61,939 nucleotides of DNA from Oscillospiraceae bacterium (GCA_020025515.1 JAHHRZ010000012.1:1-61939), one strand, 5' to 3'; positions 16,656 through 25,815 are shown, counted from the first letter of the stretch. Program-made: numbers and translations. Notes: generated from the letters alone by a model not told the origin.

Positions 16656-17510
16656 ATGTACGCCGATTGTCATATCCACATGATCTTAGACGGGGTCTAT
16701 TACAAAGACGCCATGGCCGCTCATAAGGACCATCCGAATCTGGACCGGATTCACAAAACCCTGGCACACTATCAGTCCCTTGGATTCACCTATCTCCGGG
16801 ATGGTGGAGATCGTTGGGATGTAGGGGCCACTGCAAAAAGGCTTGCCCCTCAATATGGCATCACCTACCGAACTCCCATTTTCCCAATCCATAAAAAAGG
16901 CCATTATGGCGGCTTCATTGGCAGAACCTACGACACCCCCGCAGAGTATCAGTCACTTTTGCAGGAAGCCAAGGAAAAGGGTGCCGACTTCATTAAAATC
17001 ATGATCTCCGGTCTCATGGATTTTGACCACTGCGGTACCATTCTGGGCGCACCTCTGACGGCGCAGGAAATCCGGGATTTAATCCACCGGGCCCACGATA
17101 TGGGCTTTTCCGTCATGGCCCATGCCAATGGGCCGGAAACTGTGATTCCTGCCGCAGAAAGCAAAGTAGACTCCATAGAGCACGGGGCTTATTTGAATAC
17201 AGAAGCCCTCTACGCCATGAAAGAAGCAGGAACCATATGGGTCCCCACCCTCTCTACCATTGGAAATCTTTTGAATACCACACGCTTCAATCTCTGTGCC
17301 GTGAAAGCAATCCTGTCCTCAGCCCAAAAAAATCTACGGCACTTTCATCGTTTGGGCGGTATCATCGCCCCCGGTTCCGATGCCGGAGCGTATGCCGTTT
17401 ATCACGGGGAAGGCGGGCTGGATGAGTATGGATATCTGAATCAGGTCCTAAAGGACCATACTGCGGCCGCATTATCCCAAGGCATTGCCGGGATAAAGGA
17501 CCGATTTTAA
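16656..17510 (+). CDS. Amidohydrolase-superfamily metal-dependent hydrolase
   Basis: The 284-residue protein has the amidohydrolase metal ligands in order: D-x-H-x-H at residues 4-8 (ADCHIHM), a lysine in FIKIMISG that would be carbamylated, His in MAHANG, His in IEHGA, and Asp in GSDAGAY near the C-terminus. This arrangement resembles the imidazolonepropionase/prolidase-like branch. It is shorter than most members (380-420 residues) because it starts directly at the barrel and lacks the flanking beta-sandwich. Substrate unknown. The ATG follows GAGAGGGTG. Confidence 0.85.
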   Translation: MYADCHIHMILDGVYYKDAMAAHKDHPNLDRIHKTLAHYQSLGFTYLRDGGDRWDVGATAKRLAPQYGITYRTPIFPIHKKGHYGGFIGRTYDTPAEYQSLLQEAKEKGADFIKIMISGLMDFDHCGTILGAPLTAQEIRDLIHRAHDMGFSVMAHANGPETVIPAAESKVDSIEHGAYLNTEALYAMKEAGTIWVPTLSTIGNLLNTTRFNLCAVKAILSSAQKNLRHFHRLGGIIAPGSDAGAYAVYHGEGGLDEYGYLNQVLKDHTAAALSQGIAGIKDRF

Positions 17511-17511
17511 G

Positions 17512-17554
17512 AAAAAACGGAACTGTCTCCCAAAAGGAAACAGTTCCGTTTTTT
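17512..17554. terminator. Bidirectional terminator between the amidohydrolase gene and ftsH
   Basis: AAAACGGAACTGT and its complement enclose a 14-base loop, with A-run and T-run on either side, so it can terminate both converging genes. Confidence 0.92.
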
Positions 17555-17557
17555 GTC

Positions 17558-19375
17558 TTAGAGGGTCTTGCCCTCCATGGCCGCGCGGAAATCCTCTCCT
17601 GTCATGGTCTCATGGGCCAGGAGATACTCAGATACCTGCAGCAGCTTGCTTTCATTTTCACGCAGAAGCTTCTCACAGTGCTCATAGGCACGGTCTACCA
17701 TCGACTTGATTTCGGCATCCAGGGTGCCCGCCACCTGCTCAGAATAGGAACGGGTCTTTTCGTAGTCACGGCCCACAAAAATTTCCTGGTCATCCTCATA
17801 GCAAATGCTGCCTATGCGCTCACTCATGCCATACCGGGCCACCATTTCTCTTGCCAGACGAGTAGCCCGCTCAATGTCATTGGAGGCACCGGTTGTGATG
17901 TCCCCGCAGAACAGGGCTTCCGCCACCCGACCGCCAAGCAGCATGACAATGTTTTCATACATCTCATTACGGGTACGGTGCGCCGCATCCTCCGTAGGCA
18001 GATTCACCGTCATACCCAGGGAATTTCCTCTGGGAATAATGGTGATCTGGTGAACGGGGTCCTGCGTAGGCAAAAAGTACGCCGCCACGGCGTGTCCCGC
18101 TTCGTGAATGGCAGTGATCTTCAAATCCCGCTGGAGCTGAACCCGGCCACGCTTCTGAGGCCCTGCGATCACCTTCATCATGGCCTCATCCAAATCTTTG
18201 GATTCAATGACCTTTCGATCCTCCCGGACTGCCAGAATGGCGGCCTCATTCAAGAGGTTGGACAGGTCCGCACCTGTAAAGCCTGCGGTTCCCATTGCAA
18301 CCTTTCGCAAATCCACATCCTGTCCCAGACGCTTATTTCTGGCATGCACCTTCAGGATGTCGTGACGGCCCTTGGAGTCGGGTGCGCCCACATAGATCTG
18401 CCGGTCAAAACGACCGGGACGCAGCAATGCAGGGTCCAGAATGTCCTGCCGGTTGGTTGCTGCCAGAACAATTACCCCTTCTGTCTTCTGGAAACCATCC
18501 ATTTCCACCAGAAGCTGGTTCAGAGTCTGCTCTCGCTCGTCGTGCCCGCCGCCCATGCCGGCGCCTCTGCGGCGGCCTACGGCATCAATTTCATCAATAA
18601 AGATAATGGCGGGTGCAATCTTCTTTGCCTGCTCAAAAAGGTCCCGAACGCGTCCTGCGCCAACGCCAACATACAGCTCCACAAAGTCGGAGCCGGAGAT
18701 GGACAGAAACTGCACACCGGCCTCTCCTGCCACTGCCCGGGCAAGCAAGGTCTTACCGGTGCCGGGAGGGCCTACCAGCAAAATGCCCTTGGGGATTTTC
18801 GCTCCCATGTCCTTATATTTCTGAGGATTCTGGAGAAATTCCACAACCTCTCGAAGTTCTTCTTTCTCTTCCTCGGCGCCAGCCACATCGGAAAAATCTA
18901 CAAACTCGCCTTTGACTCCCAGGTTGGCTCTGGCTTTGGTAAAGCCTCCGGGATTATTACCGGCAGCACGGCTTCCCATGAATGCCCACACCACCAGAAG
19001 CACAACGCCTGCCAGAAGATAAGGCGCTGTTTTTTCCAGTATTCCGGGCTTGGAATCCGGTTTGAAGCCGTAGGATTTTAAGGTCCCCCGCTCCTGCAGG
19101 GCAGGAAGGAGCTTCCCTACATCTTCCATAAACACTTCCCTGCTGGGAATATACGACCGGGCCTCCACCTGTTTTCCATCTTTCAGATACCGCATCTGCA
19201 AGATGTCGTCACGAATTTCAAACACCTCCACAGTTCCATTTCGGAACTGCTTCAGTGCCTCGGAATAGTCAATTCTCTTTGGTCCCATGGCTGTAAAAAA
19301 TCCACTCAAAACGGAAATCAACAGAAGTGCCACGAGCACATAAATCATAAGATTCCTTGAATGTACTGCTTTCAA
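17558..19375 (-). CDS. ftsH: ATP-dependent zinc metalloprotease FtsH
   Basis: FtsH is the membrane-anchored AAA+ protease that degrades misfolded membrane proteins and regulators. The 605-residue protein has two N-terminal transmembrane segments (about 10-28 and 118-134), Walker A GPPGTGKT (202-209), Walker B IIFIDEID (257-264), and the zinc site HEAGH (424-428). The likely start is TTG (19373-19375), nine bases after AAGGAG; the alternative ATG ten codons in has no site and would shorten the first membrane segment's flank. It is the last gene of tilS-hpt-ftsH. Confidence 0.96.
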   Translation of the reverse strand: MKAVHSRNLMIYVLVALLLISVLSGFFTAMGPKRIDYSEALKQFRNGTVEVFEIRDDILQMRYLKDGKQVEARSYIPSREVFMEDVGKLLPALQERGTLKSYGFKPDSKPGILEKTAPYLLAGVVLLVVWAFMGSRAAGNNPGGFTKARANLGVKGEFVDFSDVAGAEEEKEELREVVEFLQNPQKYKDMGAKIPKGILLVGPPGTGKTLLARAVAGEAGVQFLSISGSDFVELYVGVGAGRVRDLFEQAKKIAPAIIFIDEIDAVGRRRGAGMGGGHDEREQTLNQLLVEMDGFQKTEGVIVLAATNRQDILDPALLRPGRFDRQIYVGAPDSKGRHDILKVHARNKRLGQDVDLRKVAMGTAGFTGADLSNLLNEAAILAVREDRKVIESKDLDEAMMKVIAGPQKRGRVQLQRDLKITAIHEAGHAVAAYFLPTQDPVHQITIIPRGNSLGMTVNLPTEDAAHRTRNEMYENIVMLLGGRVAEALFCGDITTGASNDIERATRLAREMVARYGMSERIGSICYEDDQEIFVGRDYEKTRSYSEQVAGTLDAEIKSMVDRAYEHCEKLLRENESKLLQVSEYLLAHETMTGEDFRAAMEGKTL

Positions 19376-19388
19376 ATCAGGTTTCTCC

Positions 19389-19925
19389 TTATTTTGAATA
19401 TACCTCAGGCTTCAGGATGCCGACATAGGGCAGGTTGCGGAATTTTTCGTTATAATCCAAACCATAACCCACCACAAAGAGATTCGGCACGGTAAAGCCC
19501 ACATAGTCTGCCTCAATATCTGCCTTCCGGCCCTCAGGCTTATCCAGGAAGGTGCAGATCTTCACGGAAGCAGGGTTCTTTGTCTTCAGATACTCCACGG
19601 TATGCTTCAGGGTCAGGCCGGAGTCCAGAATATCCTCCAGAATCACCACATGACGGCCTGTAATGTCCGCAGTGAGATCCTGCTTCATCTTGATGACACC
19701 GGTGGAGCTGACACCGCTATAGGAAGACACCGCCATAAAGTCAATCTGGCTGGGAATGGGAACTGCACGGATCATGTCAGAGAAGAACACCACCACACCC
19801 TTCAGGACACCCACAAAAATGGGATTCTTTCCTTCATAGTCCGCAGTCAACTGCTGACCCAGTTCCTGAATTCGGTTACGGATCTGCTCTTCGGTGATAA
19901 GAACACGCTCAATAGAATTTTGCAT
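19389..19925 (-). CDS. hpt: Hypoxanthine phosphoribosyltransferase
   Basis: Hpt salvages hypoxanthine and guanine to IMP and GMP with PRPP. The 178-residue protein has the PRPP loop VVILEDILDSGLTL, the early LKGVVVFFSDMIR motif and a C-terminal VVGYGLDYNEKFRNLPYVG, normal for the family. The ATG at 19923-19925 follows GAGG; another ATG five bases upstream is out of frame. It lies 20 bases after tilS and 13 bases before ftsH, the conserved order in Firmicutes, where Hpt can associate with TilS. Confidence 0.96.
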   Translation of the reverse strand: MQNSIERVLITEEQIRNRIQELGQQLTADYEGKNPIFVGVLKGVVVFFSDMIRAVPIPSQIDFMAVSSYSGVSSTGVIKMKQDLTADITGRHVVILEDILDSGLTLKHTVEYLKTKNPASVKICTFLDKPEGRKADIEADYVGFTVPNLFVVGYGLDYNEKFRNLPYVGILKPEVYSK

Positions 19926-19945
19926 GGCATGATACCTCTTTCCAA

Positions 19946-21271
19946 TCATTGTATATGATATATGAATGTGATTTGCAGTGCCTGTGCACTGCAACTTGCA
20001 CGATCCTCCCAATTTGCGCCCAAGCCTGCCACGCCTAATATTTCACCATCCACCGTGAGAACCGGTAACGTCTCCCGGAGATGGGCAGGAATTTTTCGGT
20101 CGATGAATAATTTCTTCACAGGCTTTGAGCCGCCAGACAATCGAAGTCGATCTCCTGTCTGCCGTTTTCGGAGTAAAACAGGTGATTTTCTTATTCTATC
20201 ATAAGCAACCGTAAAAGTGAACGGTGAATTTTCAATTTTATCTTTCGGTTCCAGATATCTGCACCGAATTTCCCAGGAACCGGTCCGGGTCACACCGGGA
20301 ATTTGCAGTTCCATTGCCTCCAGGGGGGCTTCTCCCCGCCCGATCATCAGGGATTCATACGCTCTATGAAGCACTGCTCCCTGTGGAAAAATTTTTCTTG
20401 CCGACGGATTCTGAGATTCCGCCAGTTCCAACGCCTGCCGCACGTGAATGGCTTCCGGTTCCCGGACGCCGGCCTTCTGCAAAAGCATGGCAAGCACTCG
20501 CCCCTGTATGGCAGGATGCAGACCCAGCAGCTTGTCCACCAGGATTCCTCTTTCTTCGGAGATCTCGCAAAAAGCCTTCTCTGCCGCCTGATTCAGAAAG
20601 TCCTGATCCCGGCGCAGGCGCAGGGCCATGGCGCTGGTATTTTCCGCAACAACGGGATTCTCCCGTTTCAAAATGGGCATTACTTCGTGGCGCAGACGGT
20701 TTCTGAGGAAATGATCTGCTCCATTGCTGCTGTCTTCTATGTGCGCAATTCCCCAGCGGCTGAGAAACTGTTCCACCTCCGTACGGGTGCAGCCCAGCAT
20801 GGGACGAATGATCCGCCCCCTTTGGGGCGCAATGCCCCCAAGTCCCTTGAGCCCTGTTCCTCTCAAAATATGCAGCAAAATGGTCTCGGTGTTGTCATCT
20901 GCCGTGTGGGCCGTTGCGATCTTTGCCTCCGAATCCAGATTCTCCAGAAACGCATATCTGGCTTGGCGGGCGGCATCCTCCAAGCCCCTTCCGCAGGGGC
21001 GAACCTGTCCATTCCCCACCAAAAGGGCAATGTGATATTGTTCACAAAATTCCCGGACAAAGTCCTCATCCCCATCGGATTCCGCTCCCCGAAGTCCATG
21101 ATTGAAATGGGCCGCAGACAAGGAAAGGCCTTTTTCCTCCCTCAGAAGGTACATGGCCCAGAGCAGTGCCATGGAATCCGCTCCGCCGGACACTGCGCAA
21201 ATCACCGGCTCTCCATCAGACAGCAACTGATTTTCCTGGCAGAACTTCCAGATCCGATTGGCAAATTCCAT
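19946..21271 (-). CDS. tilS: tRNA(Ile)-lysidine synthase
   Basis: TilS converts the CAU anticodon cytidine of one isoleucine tRNA to lysidine, so that it reads AUA. The 441-residue protein has the PP-loop SGGADS (28-33), followed by AAHFNHGLRGAES and ATAHTADDNTETILL, then substrate-binding and C-terminal domains. The ATG follows AGGAGGG and begins one base after the dnaB stop, indicating translational coupling. The gene is essential in most bacteria. Confidence 0.95.
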   Translation of the reverse strand: MEFANRIWKFCQENQLLSDGEPVICAVSGGADSMALLWAMYLLREEKGLSLSAAHFNHGLRGAESDGDEDFVREFCEQYHIALLVGNGQVRPCGRGLEDAARQARYAFLENLDSEAKIATAHTADDNTETILLHILRGTGLKGLGGIAPQRGRIIRPMLGCTRTEVEQFLSRWGIAHIEDSSNGADHFLRNRLRHEVMPILKRENPVVAENTSAMALRLRRDQDFLNQAAEKAFCEISEERGILVDKLLGLHPAIQGRVLAMLLQKAGVREPEAIHVRQALELAESQNPSARKIFPQGAVLHRAYESLMIGRGEAPLEAMELQIPGVTRTGSWEIRCRYLEPKDKIENSPFTFTVAYDRIRKSPVLLRKRQTGDRLRLSGGSKPVKKLFIDRKIPAHLRETLPVLTVDGEILGVAGLGANWEDRASCSAQALQITFIYHIQ

Positions 21272-21272
21272 C

Positions 21273-22616
21273 TTATCCCTCCTGATGCCGCCACTCCCGG
21301 TCGGCAAAGGTGGTGTACTGGGGCAGCCATTGCAGCTTTACCGTTCCCGTCTCGCCGTGACGGTTTTTAGAGACAATGCACTCCGCCACATTTTTTTCCG
21401 GGGAATCTTCATTGTAATAGTCATCCCGGTACAAAAACAACACTTCGTCTGCGTCCTGTTCGATAGCACCGGATTCACGCAGATCTGACAAAATGGGCCG
21501 CTTATCTGTACGGCTTTCGTTGGCACGGGACAGCTGACTCAGACAGATCACCGGGACATTCAGCTCCTTGGCCATGATCTTCAAAGAACGGGAGATTTCG
21601 GAAACCACATTTACACGATTCTCGCCGCCTTTTCCATAGCCGGAGCCTGTCATTAACTGGAGGTAGTCGATCACCACCAGGCCCAGATTCTCCACACGGC
21701 GAAGCTTCGCATTCATCTCCGCCACTGTAATAGAGGGGTTGTCATCCACTCGGATATCCGTCTGACTGAGAGAAGCAGAGGCCATGGCCAGCTTGGCCCA
21801 TTCATCGTCTTCCAGCTTTCCCGTTGCCATCTTTTGGCTGTCCACAAAGCTTTCGCCTGCCAGCAGTCGCATGGCCAGCTGCTCCCGGGACATTTCCAAA
21901 GAGAAGAAAGCCACACAGGATTTATACTTTTTTGCTACATTCAGAGCAATATTCAGAGCAAAGGAGGTTTTACCCATGGCAGGACGGGCGGCAATCAGCA
22001 GCAGGTCTGAGCGATTCAGACCGTTGATTTTCTTGTCCAAATCCATCAGCCCTGTGGAAAGGCCGGGGATGGCACTGTCTGACGCACTCAATTCCGTCAG
22101 GTGGTCATAGACCCGGTGTAGCACCATGCCAATGTGCTGCAAGCTCTCTCCCCGGTCTCCCTTCCGAAGCGCAAAGATTTTCTTCTCTGCCGACTCCAGA
22201 ATTTCCGCCGGGGTTCCCACTCCCTCATAGACCGTATCGGAAATCTCCGATGCAGCCGCAGCCAGACTGCGAAGCATGGCCTTGTCCCGGACAATCTCTG
22301 CATAGCGCTGCACATTTGTCGCCGTGGGGGTGATCTCCATGAGCTGTTTAATGTAGTTGGTTGTGGTCTCCTGCCACACGCCGCGCTCCTGCATGGTGGA
22401 AAGCACCGTCACCGGGTCGACTGCCTGGGAGAAGTTAAACATGGCATAGATGGTCTCATAAATTTCCCGGTTTTGCTGCAAGAAAAAGTCCTCCGGTTTT
22501 AAAAGACCGATTACATCGGGAATACACCGGCTATCGATCAGCATGGAGCCCAGAACAGACTGCTCCGCCTCCAGAGACTGGGGCATCTGCCGGCCTAACA
22601 TTTCTTCTCCTTCCAT
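21273..22616 (-). CDS. dnaB: Replicative DNA helicase DnaB
   Basis: DnaB (DnaC in Bacillus) is the hexameric replicative helicase. The 447-residue protein has the N-terminal primase-binding domain (SLEAEQSVLGSMLID), Walker A ARPAMGKTS (210-218) and Walker B LVVIDYLQLM, with no intein. Two ATG codons, at 22616 and 22601, each follow a GGAG-type site; the first is reported. It follows DUF1292 after about 110 bases filled by three hairpins and is one base from tilS. Confidence 0.96.
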   Translation of the reverse strand: MEGEEMLGRQMPQSLEAEQSVLGSMLIDSRCIPDVIGLLKPEDFFLQQNREIYETIYAMFNFSQAVDPVTVLSTMQERGVWQETTTNYIKQLMEITPTATNVQRYAEIVRDKAMLRSLAAAASEISDTVYEGVGTPAEILESAEKKIFALRKGDRGESLQHIGMVLHRVYDHLTELSASDSAIPGLSTGLMDLDKKINGLNRSDLLLIAARPAMGKTSFALNIALNVAKKYKSCVAFFSLEMSREQLAMRLLAGESFVDSQKMATGKLEDDEWAKLAMASASLSQTDIRVDDNPSITVAEMNAKLRRVENLGLVVIDYLQLMTGSGYGKGGENRVNVVSEISRSLKIMAKELNVPVICLSQLSRANESRTDKRPILSDLRESGAIEQDADEVLFLYRDDYYNEDSPEKNVAECIVSKNRHGETGTVKLQWLPQYTTFADREWRHQEG

Positions 22617-22647
22617 CTTCCTTCTCCTCTCATACTCTTGTCAATAT

Positions 22648-22717
22648 GGGCCAGGGTGCCTTCGGCACCCTGGCCCTGGGGCCGATTTCAGGCCCCCAGG
22701 GCGTGCAGTCGCACGCC
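22648..22717. repeat. Three consecutive GC-rich hairpins between the DUF1292 gene and dnaB
   Basis: Three inverted repeats lie edge to edge. Hairpin 1 (22648-22676) has 13-bp arms GGGCCAGGGTGCC with a 3-base loop. Hairpin 2 (22674-22701) has 10-bp arms CCCTGGGGCC with one bulged C and a 7-base loop. Hairpin 3 (22700-22717) has 7-bp arms GGCGTGC with a 4-base loop. Neighbouring arms overlap by 2-3 bases, so 1 and 2 compete slightly. No T-run follows. It fills the intergenic space inside an operon and may be a dispersed palindromic element or an mRNA processing/stability structure. Confidence 0.85.
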
Positions 22718-22725
22718 ACCATCGT

Positions 22726-23010
22726 TTATTCCTCTTCTTCGGCTTCAAAAAGCTCGGGGTTTCTCTCCTGGAACAGCGCAAAAACCGCATCCAGAACTGC
22801 TTCATCCTTGACTCCCAGGAAATTGTCGGTCTCCTCATCCAGAGGCTCCACTTGCAGGATCACCACACCGCCTTCATCCTCGGAGTCATCCACCGGCAGC
22901 ATGACGGCATAGTCTTTTCCCTCATAGGCGATATAGTCCATCAGTTCAAAAAACACATCATTTCCATCTTCATCCTGCAAGGGAAATACATTGCTCAGCT
23001 GTTCTTCCAT
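22726..23010 (-). CDS. DUF1292 family protein (YrzB-like)
   Basis: The 94-residue acidic protein fits DUF1292: NVFPLQDEDGNDVFFELMDYIAYEGKDYAV split around residues 8-36, then VVILQVE and a glutamate-rich tail. Members are widespread small Firmicute proteins of unknown function. The ATG follows AAGGAG. It sits 11 bases after rplI, in the same transcript. Confidence 0.88.
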   Translation of the reverse strand: MEEQLSNVFPLQDEDGNDVFFELMDYIAYEGKDYAVMLPVDDSEDEGGVVILQVEPLDEETDNFLGVKDEAVLDAVFALFQERNPELFEAEEEE

Positions 23011-23021
23011 TGTATGTCTCC

Positions 23022-23468
23022 TTAGTTCTTTTCTTCAATCTTCACCGTAAGCTCACCTACGATTTCGTAGCCCAGCTTGCAGCGGACCGTATAGGTTCCC
23101 ACACTCTTGATGGGCTCATCCAGAACGATCTTCCGCTTATCCATGGTAATGCCCTGCCCCTTCAGTGCATCGGCAATTTCCTGGTTGGTAACGGAGCCAA
23201 ACAGCCGTCCTGCCCCGCCGCCCTTTGCAAAAACGGTGAGTGTCATGTTTTTCATCTTCTTAGACAGCTCCATGGCCTCGGCACGCTCCTTGGCCTGACG
23301 CTCCTGTGTAGCCTTGTCGTTCATACGCATGGTATTGATGGCGTCGGTGGTTGCTTCCATCGCCAGCTTCCGGGGCAGCATATAGTTCCGGGCGTAGCCG
23401 TCGGAAACCTCCAGCATCTGGCCCTTTTTTCCTTTTCCCCGAACATCCTGTAACAAAATTACTTTCAT
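23022..23468 (-). CDS. rplI: 50S ribosomal protein L9
   Basis: L9 extends from the ribosome near the L1 stalk and helps reading-frame maintenance. The 148-residue protein begins MKVILLQDVRGKGKKG and continues VSDGYARNYMLPRKLA, the L9 signature, then a long basic helix and a C-terminal domain with GRLFGSVTNQEIADAL. The ATG follows AAAGGAG at a slightly long spacing of about 11 bases. The ribosome binding site lies between the gdpP stop and this start. gdpP-rplI-dnaB is a conserved Firmicute order. Confidence 0.97.
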   Translation of the reverse strand: MKVILLQDVRGKGKKGQMLEVSDGYARNYMLPRKLAMEATTDAINTMRMNDKATQERQAKERAEAMELSKKMKNMTLTVFAKGGGAGRLFGSVTNQEIADALKGQGITMDKRKIVLDEPIKSVGTYTVRCKLGYEIVGELTVKIEEKN

Positions 23469-23493
23469 ATCGATAGATACTCCTTTGTATTGA

Positions 23494-25470
23494 TTATTGC
23501 GCATAGAATTTATCGATGGAAATGGTCAGCCGATCCAAGGCTGTTTTCACATCACAATTTTTCACCTGAGCTCCTGCGGTAGCCGCATTGCCGCCGCCGC
23601 CCAGAGGCTCCAAAATCACCTGCACATTGGCATCGCCAATGGAACGGGCCGAAATAATAACCTGATCGCCCTGGGGATACATGACAAAGGAGGCCAGAAT
23701 CCCCTGAATGCCCAGAAGCTCATCTGCCGCCTGGGCCGCAATGACCCGTGTGGTCGCCTGATCCAGAGCCGCAATGGCAATCTGATTGCGATACATCCGA
23801 GCGGACTGAATGATATGGTATCGGGCCAGGGTTGCCTGCAAATCGCTCTGCAACAGCTTCTTGACATCCACCGTATCCGCTCCCAGACGGCGCAGGAACG
23901 CCGCGGCCTCAAAGGTACGCTCCCCAGTGCGAACATTGAAGCTCTTTGTGTCCAGCATGATGCCCGCCAGCAGGGCTTTTGCCTCAATGGGCAGGATCTC
24001 AGAACTGTCCACACCATATTGCAGCAGCTCCGTCACCAGCTCCGATGCAGAAGAGGCATAGGGTTCATGCAGCTCCACCACCACAGGATTGATATAATCC
24101 GCAGCTCTTCGGTGGTGATCCACCACACAGACCTTGGAAATCGCCTCCAAAAGCGGAAGACACTCCACCTGATCCGGCCGGTTGGTATCCACCACAATCA
24201 GCGTGCTCTTGGGGTCTGCCTGTAACAGTGCCTCCTGTCCGGAAATGAAGCAGTTTTCATACACAGGATGTGCTTTTAACTGCTCCAGAAGCATCCCCGC
24301 CGCATTATGCTCCATATCAATGACGATTTTAGCATTCTTGCCCTTTTTGCGGCACAAGCAACAGATTCCCACCGCAGCGCCCACTGCATCCAGATCCGCA
24401 TTTTTATGGCCCATGACAAACACCTGACTGCACTGGCTCACCAATTCTCCCAAAGAATTGGCTGTCACACGGGAACGAACCTTGGAGCGATGATCGGTCT
24501 CTTTATTGTGCCCGCCATAGAACGAAAAGTTATAGCGGCCCTTCACCACTACCTGATCACCGCCTCGGGACAGTGCCATTTCGATGCTGAGGGCAGCAAA
24601 ATTGTAGGACTCTTCAAAGGTGACACCCTCCTGTCCGATGCCCATGGAGATGGTAGCGGCTACCCCTGTGGGGCTTTCCACCTGACGGATTTCCTCCAAA
24701 AGCGGGAATTTATTTTCCACGCAATGCTTGAGATCCCGCTCTTCAAAGACAAACAGATATCGGTTTCGTTCCATACGGCGCAGCATACCGTGATAGCCGC
24801 CGATACAGCGGGTAATCACCTGATCCAGCTCCGCATTGAGGGTGGAAATGGCACTTTCCGGCAGATTTTTCGTCAGCTCATCATAGTTATCCAGCAAAAT
24901 AATGGACACCACAGGACGGGACCGGATGTATTCATCCCGAACCTGATAGAGCTCCGTAAGGTCCACCAGATAAATGGCACCCATGAGGATACCCCCTGAG
25001 GCTTTTTCATGGAAGGTGGTGCCATAGACCCGATAGCGGCGGTCTCCGATATCCAGATCATGGGGACATTCCAGTTTTCCGGCAATCATCCACTCCGTGG
25101 AGAACCCCGGCAAAACCTTATTGAGCTTTTGCTCAAACATGCTTTCCTTCATCCCTGTCACTTTTGCAAACCGCTGATTGGTCCAGAACAATTCTTCATC
25201 CACCAGACGGATCAATGCCATTGGAAGAGGAATATCCAAACGGGACGCATTTTCCAAATTATTGGTAGCGGACTGGATGTAGGCCGCCAGCGCCTTTCTC
25301 CGACTGGCCCGGCGCAGCTGATAGAGAATCAAAAACAACGCCGTTGTTCCTGCCTCAATGGCTGCAAGCAAGGGCTGATTCATCAAAAATGACGCAGCCG
25401 CAAACATCAGCAGAACTAAAAAGTATAAGCCCATGGTAGGATCAACCAAACGACCCAGCTTTTTATTCAC
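23494..25470 (-). CDS. gdpP: Cyclic-di-AMP phosphodiesterase GdpP
   Basis: GdpP hydrolyses c-di-AMP to pApA and so counteracts CdaA, whose gene is at 52187-53056. The 658-residue protein has two N-terminal transmembrane segments, a heme-binding-type PAS domain, a degenerate GGDEF domain (SRGGDQ in place of GGDEF), and a DHH-DHHA1 module with GHKNADLDAVGAAVG and VVDHHR. A GTG at 25468-25470 preceded by GGAGGAG is the likely start and gives the length of the Bacillus protein; the open frame extends upstream without signals. It is the first gene of the operon. Confidence 0.94.
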   Translation of the reverse strand: MNKKLGRLVDPTMGLYFLVLLMFAAASFLMNQPLLAAIEAGTTALFLILYQLRRASRRKALAAYIQSATNNLENASRLDIPLPMALIRLVDEELFWTNQRFAKVTGMKESMFEQKLNKVLPGFSTEWMIAGKLECPHDLDIGDRRYRVYGTTFHEKASGGILMGAIYLVDLTELYQVRDEYIRSRPVVSIILLDNYDELTKNLPESAISTLNAELDQVITRCIGGYHGMLRRMERNRYLFVFEERDLKHCVENKFPLLEEIRQVESPTGVAATISMGIGQEGVTFEESYNFAALSIEMALSRGGDQVVVKGRYNFSFYGGHNKETDHRSKVRSRVTANSLGELVSQCSQVFVMGHKNADLDAVGAAVGICCLCRKKGKNAKIVIDMEHNAAGMLLEQLKAHPVYENCFISGQEALLQADPKSTLIVVDTNRPDQVECLPLLEAISKVCVVDHHRRAADYINPVVVELHEPYASSASELVTELLQYGVDSSEILPIEAKALLAGIMLDTKSFNVRTGERTFEAAAFLRRLGADTVDVKKLLQSDLQATLARYHIIQSARMYRNQIAIAALDQATTRVIAAQAADELLGIQGILASFVMYPQGDQVIISARSIGDANVQVILEPLGGGGNAATAGAQVKNCDVKTALDRLTISIDKFYAQ

Positions 25471-25515
25471 AGGACCACTCCTCCCAAATTTCAAAAAGGG
25501 CAAAACTATAGTTCC

Positions 25516-25544
25516 ATTATACCAGAACGCCCCCACAGAATCAA
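25516..25544 (-). promoter_or_regulatory. Promoter of the gdpP-rplI-DUF1292-dnaB-tilS-hpt-ftsH unit
   Basis: TTGATT (25539-25544) and TATAAT (25516-25521) are 17 bases apart, with TGG before the -10 box (extended -10). No other clear promoter is seen down to ftsH. Confidence 0.8.
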
Positions 25545-25638
25545 GGGAGATTCCACCGGTTTCCCCGGAAAGTGAAAAAACAGGACAAAAAAGATAACGC
25601 CGGCCGGAATATCTGATATGATCCCGGCGCAGGCGTTT

Positions 25639-25815
25639 TCACTGTTTTCTGGCTAGATAGTAGTCGTCTCCCTGCCGATAGTAAGGGCAGCGGGTCTGCT
25701 TTGCATGGAAAATCTGATAGACCTCATCTTCATCCAGATCCATATTGCAGAAGTATTCGTCATACTCCTCATCATAATCAAAGTGCCAGCAGCTTTCGCA
25801 CAAATCGCAGTCCAT
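25639..25815 (-). CDS. Small cysteine-rich protein, DUF6472-like
   Basis: The 58-residue protein has three closely spaced cysteines (C3, C6, C9), then C23 and C43 within an acidic body (YDEEYDEYFCNMDLDEDE) and ends RQGDDYYLARKQ. I recall this pattern from small clostridial proteins annotated DUF6472; that assignment is from memory. The CxxCxxC cluster suggests metal binding. The ATG follows GAGGAG; the longer frame upstream is unsupported. It lies between the copA terminator and gdpP on the same strand. Function unknown. Confidence 0.65.
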   Translation of the reverse strand: MDCDLCESCWHFDYDEEYDEYFCNMDLDEDEVYQIFHAKQTRCPYYRQGDDYYLARKQ

